IMG/VR virus record: IMGVR_UViG_3300020472_000025 | Location: 1 to 59,308 of that record | Reading direction: 5' to 3' (one strand) | Source of the DNA: a virus | Length of the DNA: 59,308 nucleotides | In this document: positions 51,290-59,007 of the stretch, in pieces | Numbering within the stretch: position 1 is the first letter of the stretch | Layout of the letters: every line of letters starts with the position of its first letter | Translations under genes and position numbers: made by a program | The notes under the pieces: generated by a model | The model's database searches: none | What the model was told of the DNA's origin: nothing | The model's input: only the letters and a program-made list of their open reading frames with translations

Positions 51290-51413
51290 CGATGACGAAT
51301 TGGATGTTATCGTTAGACAACTCTGGAAGTCACGTAAGAATGCAGGAGAACCAGCGGTTGCTCCATTGTATGAGAAGATCAAAGAGTTTCGAGATGCTAA
51401 CAAAGGGGGTTGA
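51273..51413 (+). CDS. Small hypothetical protein (46 aa)
   Basis: GTG 51273 with GGAGG at about 51262-51266, a good ribosome site. LDVIVRQLWKSRKNAG and PLYEKIKEFRDANKGG helices. The last codons and stop lie inside the terminator/promoter that follows. No recognised family. Confidence 0.5.
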   Translation: MNLPINDDELDVIVRQLWKSRKNAGEPAVAPLYEKIKEFRDANKGG

Positions 51414-51437
51414 CACCCTCTTTTTTTATGCTATAGT
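51402..51437 (+). promoter_or_regulatory. Terminator with a near-consensus promoter nested in it
   Basis: Terminator: AAGGGGGT/ACCCTCTT stem (TGAC loop) with a T-run to 51427. Promoter: TTGACA at 51410-51415 (inside the hairpin), 16-bp spacer, TATAGT at 51432-51437 preceded by TGC. It is the best sigma70-type promoter in the window and points into a region with no gene. Confidence 0.8.
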
Positions 51438-51443
51438 ATATCT

Positions 51444-51688
51444 GTTGAGCGCACAACATAGGGAGTGACTGAATAATCTTTCTGGCATATAGCTGGATAA
51501 GGTGATACGATACAGGTGGTGCTGCTTCTTCGGAAGAACCGACCAACCAGTCGGATCGTAGGCAGAGGTGATCTTACTAACTGTAGTAATGCCCTCCTCT
51601 TATTGGTAATACAGCAATCCAATCTCCCACACACTAACACAATTAACTCTGCAGACTAAATAGAGGGGTAACACCCTCTATTTTTTAT
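51444..51688 (+). ncRNA. Predicted structured non-coding RNA (about 245 nt)
   Basis: No credible ORF on either strand. It is bounded by a near-consensus promoter (51410-51437) and a perfect terminator (51661-51686). It holds several hairpins: TGTTG/CAACA (51443-51458), CTTC-TTCG-GAAG (51525-51536), CCGAC/GTCGG (51539-51554), TTACTA/TAGTAA (51574-51589) closed outside by GGCA/TGCC, and ATTGG/CCAAT (51602-51623). GGGAG near 51460 could pair with CTCCC near 51624. It is not a recognisable tRNA, and I do not recognise it as a known riboswitch. Function unknown. Confidence 0.65.
51661..51686 (+). terminator. Rho-independent terminator of the ncRNA unit
   Basis: TAGAGGG (51661-51667), 6-base loop, CCCTCTA (51674-51680), then TTTTTT. 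Outer AAA/TTT pairs extend the stem to 10 bp. The next start codon follows the last T directly. Confidence 0.9.
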
Positions 51689-53033
51689 GGCCTTAGAGTA
51701 TTCTGAAATAATGATGGCAGGTGCTATGTTCTCTACAACTGCAGAGTTAAAAGCAGCCACGAATACAGAAGATGATCTGATAGAATGGGTTGCCAAAATT
51801 GCTAAGACAGTTAACGTGCCTGCTAATGTAGCATTTGGATCTAAGAAGAGTGAGTGGGTAAACTATCTGAAGCAAGATGTAAAGAGTCTTACACCAAAGA
51901 AAAGAGGTGATCTTTTAAAGAATGGATTACAAGGGATCTCTGCTGCCATAGCAGTTAAAAAATGGTTGCAGCATGATCATAAAGAAGGTGCAGATACCAT
52001 TGCCACTAAGGTGTTCATGACAGGTAATGTATGGCCTAGAGAGGTGAAGAAATTTAGGATAAGTGCGTATGGATTTGATGATTATAACTCTTCTGATGTT
52101 ATTGTAAAGACTGGAGATAAAAAATATTTTGGAGTCTCTCTGAAGAAGAAACCCAAGTCAAACTCAGCAGATCCTACTCTTATTAATAAAGCATTCACTA
52201 GTCTTATTAATGGTGATGGTCCTGGTGGTATATTTAAGGAAGCACGAAGAGAATTGGATGAGAGAAGGACAGGATACTTTGCTGCAAGGGTAAAGGATGC
52301 AGTACAACATGGTATTCTTAACCTTGAGGATGAGGAGGGTAAAGATCAATCTGAAATTATGACTGACAAAGAGTTGTTTAAGGGTAACACTCGTAAGCAA
52401 CTCTTTGCTCATAGACCAAAGGCACAACAATTTAAGTACCCTTATATTGATGCTAAAGGTAATCATATAGAAGGTTATTCTACTGAACCTACCTCATGTT
52501 CACTACCTGACATGAAGTCCTTTGTTAATAATGACTTAAAGAGAAAGGATAATAAATTATGGGAGAAGTTTAGGGAGACTGTTATTGGATTTGGTGAGAC
52601 CTTTGCTGATCAGTTAATCAATTTGGTATTAAAGGTTAAACTACAAGATGATCTTGCTGCTAATAAGAAACTACATGAACATAAGTTTGCTTTTGGTTTG
52701 ATAACTGGTATTGGTACAGCCTCTAAGCTGCCTAAGAAGGATGAATATAAACTTGAGCTTGGTCAGGGTAAATATATTGATCAACATACTATATTATGTG
52801 GTCTGCAGAAACTTGATGGTAATAAGAAAAAATATGAGATAGAGTTAGACTTAGATGCTACTGACAAAGCAGATGCTGCTAAGATATTCTTTACAGTATC
52901 AAAGGCAGACACACCTATTCTATCCTTAGAGTTGAGATACAAGGGTAAATTTACCCCACAACCTCAGTTCTTTGCTAACATTACACCCGAATTTAGAACG
53001 ATAATGACTAAAGAGTGCTTGGTACACGATTAA
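51687..53033 (+). CDS. Conserved cyanophage protein with nuclease-like motif
   Basis: 448 aa. The ATG abuts the terminator, with no ribosome site; ATG 51711 is an alternative. Residues about 135-155 read SSDVIVKTGDKKYFGVSLKKK, an Asp then S-x-K spacing like the PD-(D/E)XK core of restriction-type nucleases. Two other conserved-looking blocks are AFGSKKSEWVNYLKQ and FAFGLITGIGTASKLPKK. It begins a block that continues with a ligase-like gene. Nuclease activity is a motif-based guess. Confidence 0.6.
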   Translation: MALEYSEIMMAGAMFSTTAELKAATNTEDDLIEWVAKIAKTVNVPANVAFGSKKSEWVNYLKQDVKSLTPKKRGDLLKNGLQGISAAIAVKKWLQHDHKEGADTIATKVFMTGNVWPREVKKFRISAYGFDDYNSSDVIVKTGDKKYFGVSLKKKPKSNSADPTLINKAFTSLINGDGPGGIFKEARRELDERRTGYFAARVKDAVQHGILNLEDEEGKDQSEIMTDKELFKGNTRKQLFAHRPKAQQFKYPYIDAKGNHIEGYSTEPTSCSLPDMKSFVNNDLKRKDNKLWEKFRETVIGFGETFADQLINLVLKVKLQDDLAANKKLHEHKFAFGLITGIGTASKLPKKDEYKLELGQGKYIDQHTILCGLQKLDGNKKKYEIELDLDATDKADAAKIFFTVSKADTPILSLELRYKGKFTPQPQFFANITPEFRTIMTKECLVHD

Positions 53034-53069
53034 AAGTGTCCACTCAGTCACCCATTCAGACCCTCCTCT

Positions 53070-53077
53070 GCTATAAT
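53070..53077 (+). promoter_or_regulatory. Extended -10 promoter
   Basis: TGCTATAAT (TGn plus perfect TATAAT at 53072-53077) in the 106-bp gap before the ligase-like gene; no good -35 box, as expected of extended -10 promoters. Confidence 0.55.
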
Positions 53078-53139
53078 ATGTGTATAAGGGATGAATCGAT
53101 GACGTGCTTGCACCGATGGGTAATTCTCCCTTAACTATT

Positions 53140-54336
53140 ATGGCAAAAAACACTCACTTAGAACACCTAGAAGACGACATTTTTAACAGTGGTCCTGCTG
53201 GTGTCACCAACTCAATCAATTTCCTGAAGTCACTGAGAGATATGCTGTCTACAGGTAGTGGTGGTAGTAAAGTTAAGGTCACTACCAAATGGGATGGTGC
53301 TCCTGCTATTATATGTGGTAAGAATCCAGAGGACGGTAGGTTCTTTGTTGGCACTAAGAGTGTGTTTAATAAGGTTAATCCCAAGATAGTATACACTGAA
53401 GCAGATGCAGATAGATTGTATCCTGGTGAGACTGTTGGGGATATCCTTAAAAATTGTTTAAAACATCTATCCACTCTACCTATTGATGGTGTGGTGCAGG
53501 GTGATTTGTTATATCAGGAGAAACCTCCGACCATTATAAATGAAGGCAAGAAAGTCTTTTCATTCAGACCTAATACTATTACATATACTATTGAGGTTAA
53601 GAGTGAGTTAGGTAAGAAGGTAAGTCTTAGTAAGATGGGTATAGTATTTCACACTGAGTATAGTGGTAGGACTATGGCAGAACTAACAGCAGGTTTTGGT
53701 GCTGATGTAAGTAAATTACAGGGTAAACCAGATATTGCAGTGTTCTCCTCAGAGTTTACTAATGTGGGTGGTGCTGCTAACCTATCACTGGTCGAGAAAG
53801 CAAATGTAACTAGGATCATAACTGCTGCTAAACAGAACTTTGATAAGGGTGAATTCTTTGTTAAGAGTGTCCAAGGTGTAGGTAAAGGACCGTTTACATT
53901 ACCTGCATTGTTTAAGGTATACTTTAACCAAGTAGTAAGAGCTGGTACTGTACCTAATGCTAATACAATGTCAAAACAATTCTGTGCTTTCGTTTTTGAG
54001 AAGCATACGAAGGAGATGGACAAGAAGAAGACTCTAAAATCTAAAGGAGAATGGATGAACCGACGTAATGAAGCTGTTAAATACCTAAATACTAACAGAT
54101 CTTCTATGAACTCAGCACTTGATGGCTTTAAAAACCTGATGGACGCTAAGGTTATGATCATAAATAAATTAACACAGATAAAAAGTGTTGGCACTTTCAT
54201 CGAAGATGAAAATGGATTCCGTGCTACTAAACCAGAAGGATTTGTAGCAATAAAAGACGGAGCAGCACTGAAACTTGTCGATAGACTGGAGTTTTCCAGA
54301 GCAAACTTCACCGTTGCAAAAGACTGGGGTAAATGA
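53140..54336 (+). CDS. Ligase-like covalent nucleotidyltransferase
   Basis: 398 aa from ATG 53140. Ligase-superfamily motifs: TTKWDGAPAIICG with KxDG (Lys50 as likely nucleotide-accepting residue), IDGVVQGDLLY (motif III-like), EGFVAIKDG (motif IV) and ALKLVDR (motif V). RNA and DNA ligases and capping enzymes share these. It is not similar to T4 DNA ligase gp30 or Rnl1 as far as I can see. It is followed by an HxGH nucleotidylyltransferase with a 4-bp overlap, so the two may act together. Confidence 0.65.
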   Translation: MAKNTHLEHLEDDIFNSGPAGVTNSINFLKSLRDMLSTGSGGSKVKVTTKWDGAPAIICGKNPEDGRFFVGTKSVFNKVNPKIVYTEADADRLYPGETVGDILKNCLKHLSTLPIDGVVQGDLLYQEKPPTIINEGKKVFSFRPNTITYTIEVKSELGKKVSLSKMGIVFHTEYSGRTMAELTAGFGADVSKLQGKPDIAVFSSEFTNVGGAANLSLVEKANVTRIITAAKQNFDKGEFFVKSVQGVGKGPFTLPALFKVYFNQVVRAGTVPNANTMSKQFCAFVFEKHTKEMDKKKTLKSKGEWMNRRNEAVKYLNTNRSSMNSALDGFKNLMDAKVMIINKLTQIKSVGTFIEDENGFRATKPEGFVAIKDGAALKLVDRLEFSRANFTVAKDWGK

Positions 54337-55400
54337 TTAGATTTCATACATTCATAACCGAAGCCACTACTGCTAAGAAGAAACCTGCGGGTACTACTAA
54401 GGCAGAGAAGATGGCAGACGACAAGCACGTTGCTATCACATTCGGTAGGTTTAACCCACCTCATGCTGGTCATGGTAAACTGATGGACGCAGTGAAGACT
54501 GCTTCAGGAGATTCTGGTAACTATAGAATCTATCCTTCACGTACACAAGATCATAAGAAGAACCCTCTACATCCTGAAGATAAGATCAAGCACATGCGTA
54601 GCATGTTTAAGCATCATAAGGGTGCGATCCAAAATTCAGAGCAGCATAGAAATATATTTGATATACTACGTGACCTTAATGATGAAGGTCATGAGCACGT
54701 CACCATGGTAGTTGGTGATGATAGAGTAAAAGAATTTGAGAAACTTACTGGCAAATATAACGGTGTACACTATGACTTTAAGAGTATTAATATAAAGTCA
54801 GCAGGTAAGAGAGATGCAAATTCCGAGGATCCAGTAGAGAAACTAAGTGCTAGTGGACAGAGGAAGCATGCTTCGGGTGATGACCATGATAACTTCCATG
54901 CTGGTGTGCCTAAAGGGTATGGTAAGAAATCATCCAGAGAGTTGATGGATCTGGTTAAAACAGGTATGACACCTCCTAAGAAGGAGAAGAAGTCTAAGAA
55001 GAAGACTAATGAGTCATGGTTGTTTGCACCTAAACTACACATCGAAGAATTTAGAACACATTATATCGAAGACAGTATCTTTAGTGAAGGTACATTAGTT
55101 GAGCACGATGACACAGGTCTACGTGGTCATGTAGTGCATCGTGGTACTAACTATGTTGTCTTTAGGAATGATGATGGAGAGGAGTTTAAAGCTTGGTTAC
55201 ATCATGTAACTGAGGTGACAGATGCTAGTAAGAAGAGGGATGATCAGTCCAATTTCTCTGCTGATGATGGTAGTGGAAATGATTGGAAGATTGGAACTGA
55301 TAAATATCGTCAGGCAGTTCAGGACATGACTCCTGGACAAGGCACAACTAAATTCGGGGTTAAGTTCTCCGACTTCAGAAAACAAACAGCACCTAAATAA
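54333..55400 (+). CDS. HxGH-type nucleotidylyltransferase
   Basis: 355 aa. GRFNPPHAGHGKLM (residues 38-51) is the nucleotide-binding HxGH motif of NMN-adenylyl/cytidylyl transferases. MVVGDDRVKEF and INIKSAGKRD complete a Rossmann-like domain to about residue 170. A Lys-rich linker follows, then a small beta-barrel-like end (FSEGTLVEHDDTGLRGHVV, YVVFRNDDGEEFKAW). The N-terminus HTFITE|ATTAKKK has a possible gp21 cleavage site, hinting at packaging in the head. Substrate unknown. Confidence 0.75.
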   Translation: MIRFHTFITEATTAKKKPAGTTKAEKMADDKHVAITFGRFNPPHAGHGKLMDAVKTASGDSGNYRIYPSRTQDHKKNPLHPEDKIKHMRSMFKHHKGAIQNSEQHRNIFDILRDLNDEGHEHVTMVVGDDRVKEFEKLTGKYNGVHYDFKSINIKSAGKRDANSEDPVEKLSASGQRKHASGDDHDNFHAGVPKGYGKKSSRELMDLVKTGMTPPKKEKKSKKKTNESWLFAPKLHIEEFRTHYIEDSIFSEGTLVEHDDTGLRGHVVHRGTNYVVFRNDDGEEFKAWLHHVTEVTDASKKRDDQSNFSADDGSGNDWKIGTDKYRQAVQDMTPGQGTTKFGVKFSDFRKQTAPK

Positions 55401-55434
55401 TAGAACGCACTTATTCCCTCCAGGAAAAAAGACT

Positions 55435-56796
55435 ATGTTAGACATTAAGATATCTGCAGAGTTGATGGGGTATTCCCTTGACGAGCAGATGACAATCATG
55501 AAATGTGTAGAGGAAGGCTCTACTCATGACAGTAAGAGATTCCAAGAAACCATTGAGAAGATCACTGTCCTTGTAGACGCATCACCAATTCTTGAGGTTT
55601 TTGAGGGGTATGCAGGTTTCCCTATCGAGAAGGCACTGATTGATAAAAATAAGGGTAGAGCACCTGATGATCGTAATATAGGTAGGGTCATTACACAGGG
55701 TGGTCTCTCACTAGTAGTCACAGGTCGTAAGGCTGATGGACGTTACAACGTTGTAGGTAAGAAAGGAGAGAAGACTGCAAAGCATGCAGAAGATCTAGGT
55801 CTCCAAGTTAAGGAGTCTATTGATATTGAGGATCTTCATCAGTCTATGTTAGAAGCAATGACTGTTACTAATGCTGATAAGAAAGGAAATACTCCAGCGT
55901 GGCAGAACTATAAGAAAGGACTGAAGAATAAGCAAGGTAAGCCAGTGTATAAGGCTGCTGATCATGTTAAGAATGAGGAGTATACTGTTACCAACGCTGA
56001 TAAGAAAGGTAACACTCCTGCATATCAGGCATACAAAGCAGGTAAGAAGAATGCCAAGACAGGCAAACCTCTATACAAGGCTGCTTCCCACATGAAGGAA
56101 GAACAAACTATTGATGACTTTATTTTAGAGTTCATTGATTTAGATGATGATGGAATAGATACCTTAAGTTTTGAGGAACTAGAACAGGTATGTATCGAAG
56201 CATTAGAAGAACTCGAAGGAGATCTTCTTAACGAAGCACTCGAAGCAATAGATGGTATATCACTTCTTACTGAAGCACCATCTAAGCACTCAGCAAATCC
56301 TAATATTGCTGTGCAAGCACCACAGAAGGAGAAACCAGGTAGAGATGCAGGTAAACTTGCGAGAGCAAAGTTATCTAAGCCACAAGCTTCTCGTAAAGAG
56401 AAGGTTAAGGCAGCACTTAAGTCTGCTGGTTCAGCAATCAAGAAGGGTGTGAAGGCTACTGCTAGAGGTGTGGGTAAAGCTGCAGGTCATGCTGCTAACG
56501 CTGCTGAGAAAGGTGCTAGTGCAGTTGGTAAGGTTGCCAAGGAAGTTGGAAAGGGATACTCTGATACTCGTAAGGGTAGATCAGATGAGGGTTCCAGTAC
56601 AACTGATGCTAAGGCACCAGATGAGAGCAGGGGTGGATCGGATAGACCACGCTTGCGTGATAAGATAAAGCGTGGTATAAAGAAAGTCGTTGGTAAGGCT
56701 GCTCGTGCCGTCTCCAGAGGATCAAGGAATGTCGCTAGGAGATTAGGTGAAGAGAAGTATAACTGGCGATCTCAATTGGAGGTCAACAAAGAATGA
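55435..56796 (+). CDS. Basic, histone-H1-like C-terminal protein with tandem repeats
   Basis: 453 aa with AGGAAA before the ATG. The N-terminus (1-125) is globular and mixed. Residues about 143-222 hold two 40-residue repeats (TVTNADKKGNTPAxQxYKxG...GKPxYKAAxH; 55861-56103). An acidic stretch (LDDDGIDTLSFEELEQ) ends LLTE|APSKHSAN, a candidate gp21 site. The last 150 residues are Ala/Lys/Gly-rich (AAGHAANAAEKGASAVGK), like histone H1. If cut there, a basic DNA-binding peptide would be freed in the head. Confidence 0.65.
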   Translation: MLDIKISAELMGYSLDEQMTIMKCVEEGSTHDSKRFQETIEKITVLVDASPILEVFEGYAGFPIEKALIDKNKGRAPDDRNIGRVITQGGLSLVVTGRKADGRYNVVGKKGEKTAKHAEDLGLQVKESIDIEDLHQSMLEAMTVTNADKKGNTPAWQNYKKGLKNKQGKPVYKAADHVKNEEYTVTNADKKGNTPAYQAYKAGKKNAKTGKPLYKAASHMKEEQTIDDFILEFIDLDDDGIDTLSFEELEQVCIEALEELEGDLLNEALEAIDGISLLTEAPSKHSANPNIAVQAPQKEKPGRDAGKLARAKLSKPQASRKEKVKAALKSAGSAIKKGVKATARGVGKAAGHAANAAEKGASAVGKVAKEVGKGYSDTRKGRSDEGSSTTDAKAPDESRGGSDRPRLRDKIKRGIKKVVGKAARAVSRGSRNVARRLGEEKYNWRSQLEVNKE

Positions 56797-57272
56797 CTAC
56801 TACATCACGATTCCAAGCTAACAAAAACGACGAAGGCGATAAGAATTCGCAAGGCGTTGGTAAGCTGAAGAAAAAGGTGGTAAAAGGTATCACCGTCAAT
56901 CCCAAGAAGGAAGATCTTATGTCAGAGAAATTAGATCCCGTCGGCAAGGAAGATGCTGACCTTGATAACGATGGGAAAAAGAATGACAAGAACGATAGGT
57001 ACTTGCGTTATAGAAGAAAGGTACGTTCATCTGTCATCAAAACACAAAAAGAAGCATTAGAATCATTACGTAATAAGGAACTTGTAGAGGAAGAAGAGGT
57101 AGTAAATGAGGTTGCTGTTACAGCAGTCGCTACTCCTGCTGCTGTTGGTTCTACATCACACAGCAATGTTAAGAAAGGTTCTGGTACTGATGATGCTAAG
57201 AAGAGAATGAAGCAGAAACTTCTTGCTCAGACCGCTGAGTATGACAAGAAGCGGAAGGAAGCACGTGGTTGA
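56793..57272 (+). CDS. Basic protein with EF-hand-like loop
   Basis: 159 aa overlapping the previous stop (ATGA). Residues 44-66 contain EDADLDNDGKKNDKNDRYL, a DxDxDG-type calcium-binding loop of a kind seen in cyanophage structural proteins. Long charged helices follow and an Ala/Val segment near 105-120. Charge and location suggest a virion-interior protein. Confidence 0.6.
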   Translation: MTTTSRFQANKNDEGDKNSQGVGKLKKKVVKGITVNPKKEDLMSEKLDPVGKEDADLDNDGKKNDKNDRYLRYRRKVRSSVIKTQKEALESLRNKELVEEEEVVNEVAVTAVATPAAVGSTSHSNVKKGSGTDDAKKRMKQKLLAQTAEYDKKRKEARG

Positions 57273-57280
57273 GGTAGGTC

Positions 57281-57523
57281 ATGAACCTAATAGAATACGA
57301 CAACGATGCTGCTGCCGATAAGATAGCACGGTACAAGAAAGAAAAAGAAACTCGCAAAGAATACCTCTACAAGTCCAAGCATGGACCTAAGAGGTACAAA
57401 GAGTTTATGAAGAAGGATGCTGATGCTGCTGCAAAAGGCACTCCTAAGAACCCCAAAGGGGTTAAAGCTCTCCACAAAGGTAAGTGGGGGTATATGAAGA
57501 ATAGGAAATTTACTCCTGATTGA
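57281..57523 (+). CDS. Small basic protein
   Basis: 80 aa, 8 bp after the previous gene with GAGGTAGG upstream. Rich in Lys/Tyr: YKKEKETRKEYLYKSKHG and GTPKNPKGVKALHKGKWGY. pI must be high. It ends the basic-protein run at 54.3-57.5 kb. No recognised domain. Confidence 0.55.
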   Translation: MNLIEYDNDAAADKIARYKKEKETRKEYLYKSKHGPKRYKEFMKKDADAAAKGTPKNPKGVKALHKGKWGYMKNRKFTPD

Positions 57524-57547
57524 TGCTATATAGAGTACTATACTCTA
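57524..57547 (+). promoter_or_regulatory. Extended -10 box overlapping a palindrome
   Basis: TGCTATATA at 57524-57532 runs into TAGAGT-ACTAT-ACTCTA (57531-57547), a perfect 6-bp inverted repeat that could be an operator. TATACT inside it is a second -10. The next ATG is 8 bp on. Confidence 0.4.
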
Positions 57548-57554
57548 ATTGATC

Positions 57555-57743
57555 ATGGTTAACTTTTTAATGCCTATTGCCATTAGTATTATTAACAAGG
57601 CAGTAGATAGGATCCCAGAGGATCTAGACTCAGTAATTAAAGACTTCTTAATTAAACTACTTAAGAAAGCAGCAGCTAAGACTGGAAACAAAGTGGATGA
57701 TGAACTAGTCATCGCTCTCCAGAAAGCACTGCTAGAGTCTTGA
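57555..57743 (+). CDS. Small helical protein (62 aa)
   Basis: From ATG 57555. A hydrophobic amphipathic start (VNFLMPIAISIINKAVDRI) and Lys/Ala helices (DFLIKLLKKAAAKTG). Could attach to membranes. Own upstream promoter-like region; late promoter directly after. Confidence 0.5.
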   Translation: MVNFLMPIAISIINKAVDRIPEDLDSVIKDFLIKLLKKAAAKTGNKVDDELVIALQKALLES

Positions 57744-57746
57744 TAT

Positions 57747-57754
57747 TATAAATA
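57747..57754 (+). promoter_or_regulatory. T4-type late promoter
   Basis: TATAAATA, perfect consensus, 36 bp before the Ig-like virion gene, with GAGGAGA at 57778-57784 as its ribosome site. Confidence 0.7.
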
Positions 57755-57790
57755 AAATATAGGAATACTCACTGTCCAGAGGAGAACACA

Positions 57791-58624
57791 ATGTCTGTCG
57801 TAGGAAAACTTGACTCAGCAGCGTTTAGCAATACTATTGGTGTCACAAATGGTGACGCAACCGTATCTAAAAATGCTGGTGATACTGTAGTTGTAGGTGA
57901 CGTGCTTGACATCAGTGGCGTAAGCTACATTGTCAAACAAGTAACCAGCACCACTGCAATCGAACTGCATAAGAATTATGCAGGATCAACCGCAACCGTT
58001 GCTGCTGCGGCAGTGCTACGAAGAACTCCACCTAAAGCAGTTGCAGAGTATGTAATTGTTGGTGGCGATAGTAATTCCTATGATTTAGTTTTTGTAGACA
58101 CAACTGAGGACAGCATTGCGTCTAACAAGAGTCGTGGTATTTCTGGACCTGGTTGGTGGCAGTATAGAACATATACTTCACACAACGGTGACGAAAAGCA
58201 TAAGGCAGAGTGTTTAGTACCTATGAAGGTTGCTGCTGGTACTTCTGGAGACTTTGGTGACGATACCCTCGCTGCTGATGTACTTGAGACAATCACAGTT
58301 GGTACACAACCTGCTAACTCCACCTCATCTTCTGGTGCTGGAACATTCGTTGCTGCATTTACAGTCGATCAGTCTGGTACTAAGCAGTACAAGTGGCAGA
58401 GACAGACAGCTACCGCTACTACTCGTTGGGTAGACATCGTTGGTGGTGCTAATGGTCTTGACACTGGTATCACATATGCAGACTTCACTACAGCAACACT
58501 TGCTTACAGTGGACTTGCTGGTGATACATTAGATGGTTACAAGTATCGCTGTGTGCTTAACACAAGCAAGGGTGCTGAAACTAAGAGAACAAACGGAGCT
58601 GCCACACTTACATTCGGTAGCTAA
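57791..58624 (+). CDS. Virion protein with C-terminal Ig-like domain
   Basis: 277 aa behind a perfect late promoter. Residues 1-165 form a beta-rich part (NTIGVTNGDATVSKNAGDTV, GPGWWQYRTYTSHNGDEKHK). Residues about 180-277 look like an immunoglobulin-type domain: AAFTVDQSGTKQYKWQRQTA with the core Trp, and DTLDGYKYRCVLNTS with the Tyr-x-Cys of the F strand. T4 Hoc and many phage decoration proteins use such domains. Surface decoration of the head or tail is a reasonable but unproven role. Confidence 0.7.
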   Translation: MSVVGKLDSAAFSNTIGVTNGDATVSKNAGDTVVVGDVLDISGVSYIVKQVTSTTAIELHKNYAGSTATVAAAAVLRRTPPKAVAEYVIVGGDSNSYDLVFVDTTEDSIASNKSRGISGPGWWQYRTYTSHNGDEKHKAECLVPMKVAAGTSGDFGDDTLAADVLETITVGTQPANSTSSSGAGTFVAAFTVDQSGTKQYKWQRQTATATTRWVDIVGGANGLDTGITYADFTTATLAYSGLAGDTLDGYKYRCVLNTSKGAETKRTNGAATLTFGS

Positions 58625-58641
58625 ACTGAACCTTTTATATA

Positions 58642-59007
58642 ATGTATTTTGATGAGTTAACAGAACACAATCATGTTCTCTTTGCAATAAAGCACTACGA
58701 AAACCCTCACTCGGTAACCGTAGATGACTTTATGGAAGATATGAAGAAGTTCAAATACCTTAAGAGATTATTCAAGAGGTATTTGAACTCTAATGTTCTT
58801 AGAACTAATTTAATATTAAATCATCTAATCATATTGTTTAATGTATTTGGTGAGGGTACCACACCTCTACTCATGTATAAACTTGAGAGAGAATACTGGT
58901 CTATCCTAAAGACATTTCTCATATATCTAAATCGTTACGACGGTTATGGTGTTCTTGAGGATGTTGATATTGACGATGATGTAAAAGATATCCTAAACGA
59001 ATTGTGA
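58642..59007 (+). CDS. Conserved helical cyanophage protein
   Basis: 121 aa. Mostly helical with FDELTEHNHVLFAIKHYENP at the start, KKFKYLKRLFKRYLNS, and LMYKLEREYWSILKTFLIYL. I recall it as widespread near structural genes of T4-like marine phages, without assigned function. Its stop overlaps the next GTG start (GTGA). Confidence 0.65.
   Translation: MYFDELTEHNHVLFAIKHYENPHSVTVDDFMEDMKKFKYLKRLFKRYLNSNVLRTNLILNHLIILFNVFGEGTTPLLMYKLEREYWSILKTFLIYLNRYDGYGVLEDVDIDDDVKDILNEL

Noticed and set aside
51431-51640. 69-aa minus-strand ORF in the ncRNA interval
   Set aside because: No start context, and it covers the hairpins of the structured RNA. Its existence follows from the GC pattern of the stems.
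54168-54176. ATAAATAAA late-promoter-like string
   Set aside because: It lies within the ligase-like coding sequence with no nearby gene start, so it is probably a chance AT-rich match.
53649-54473. 274-aa minus-strand ORF
   Set aside because: Antisense across the end of the ligase-like gene and the start of the HxGH gene. Both sense frames hold catalytic motifs, and the antisense product has none.
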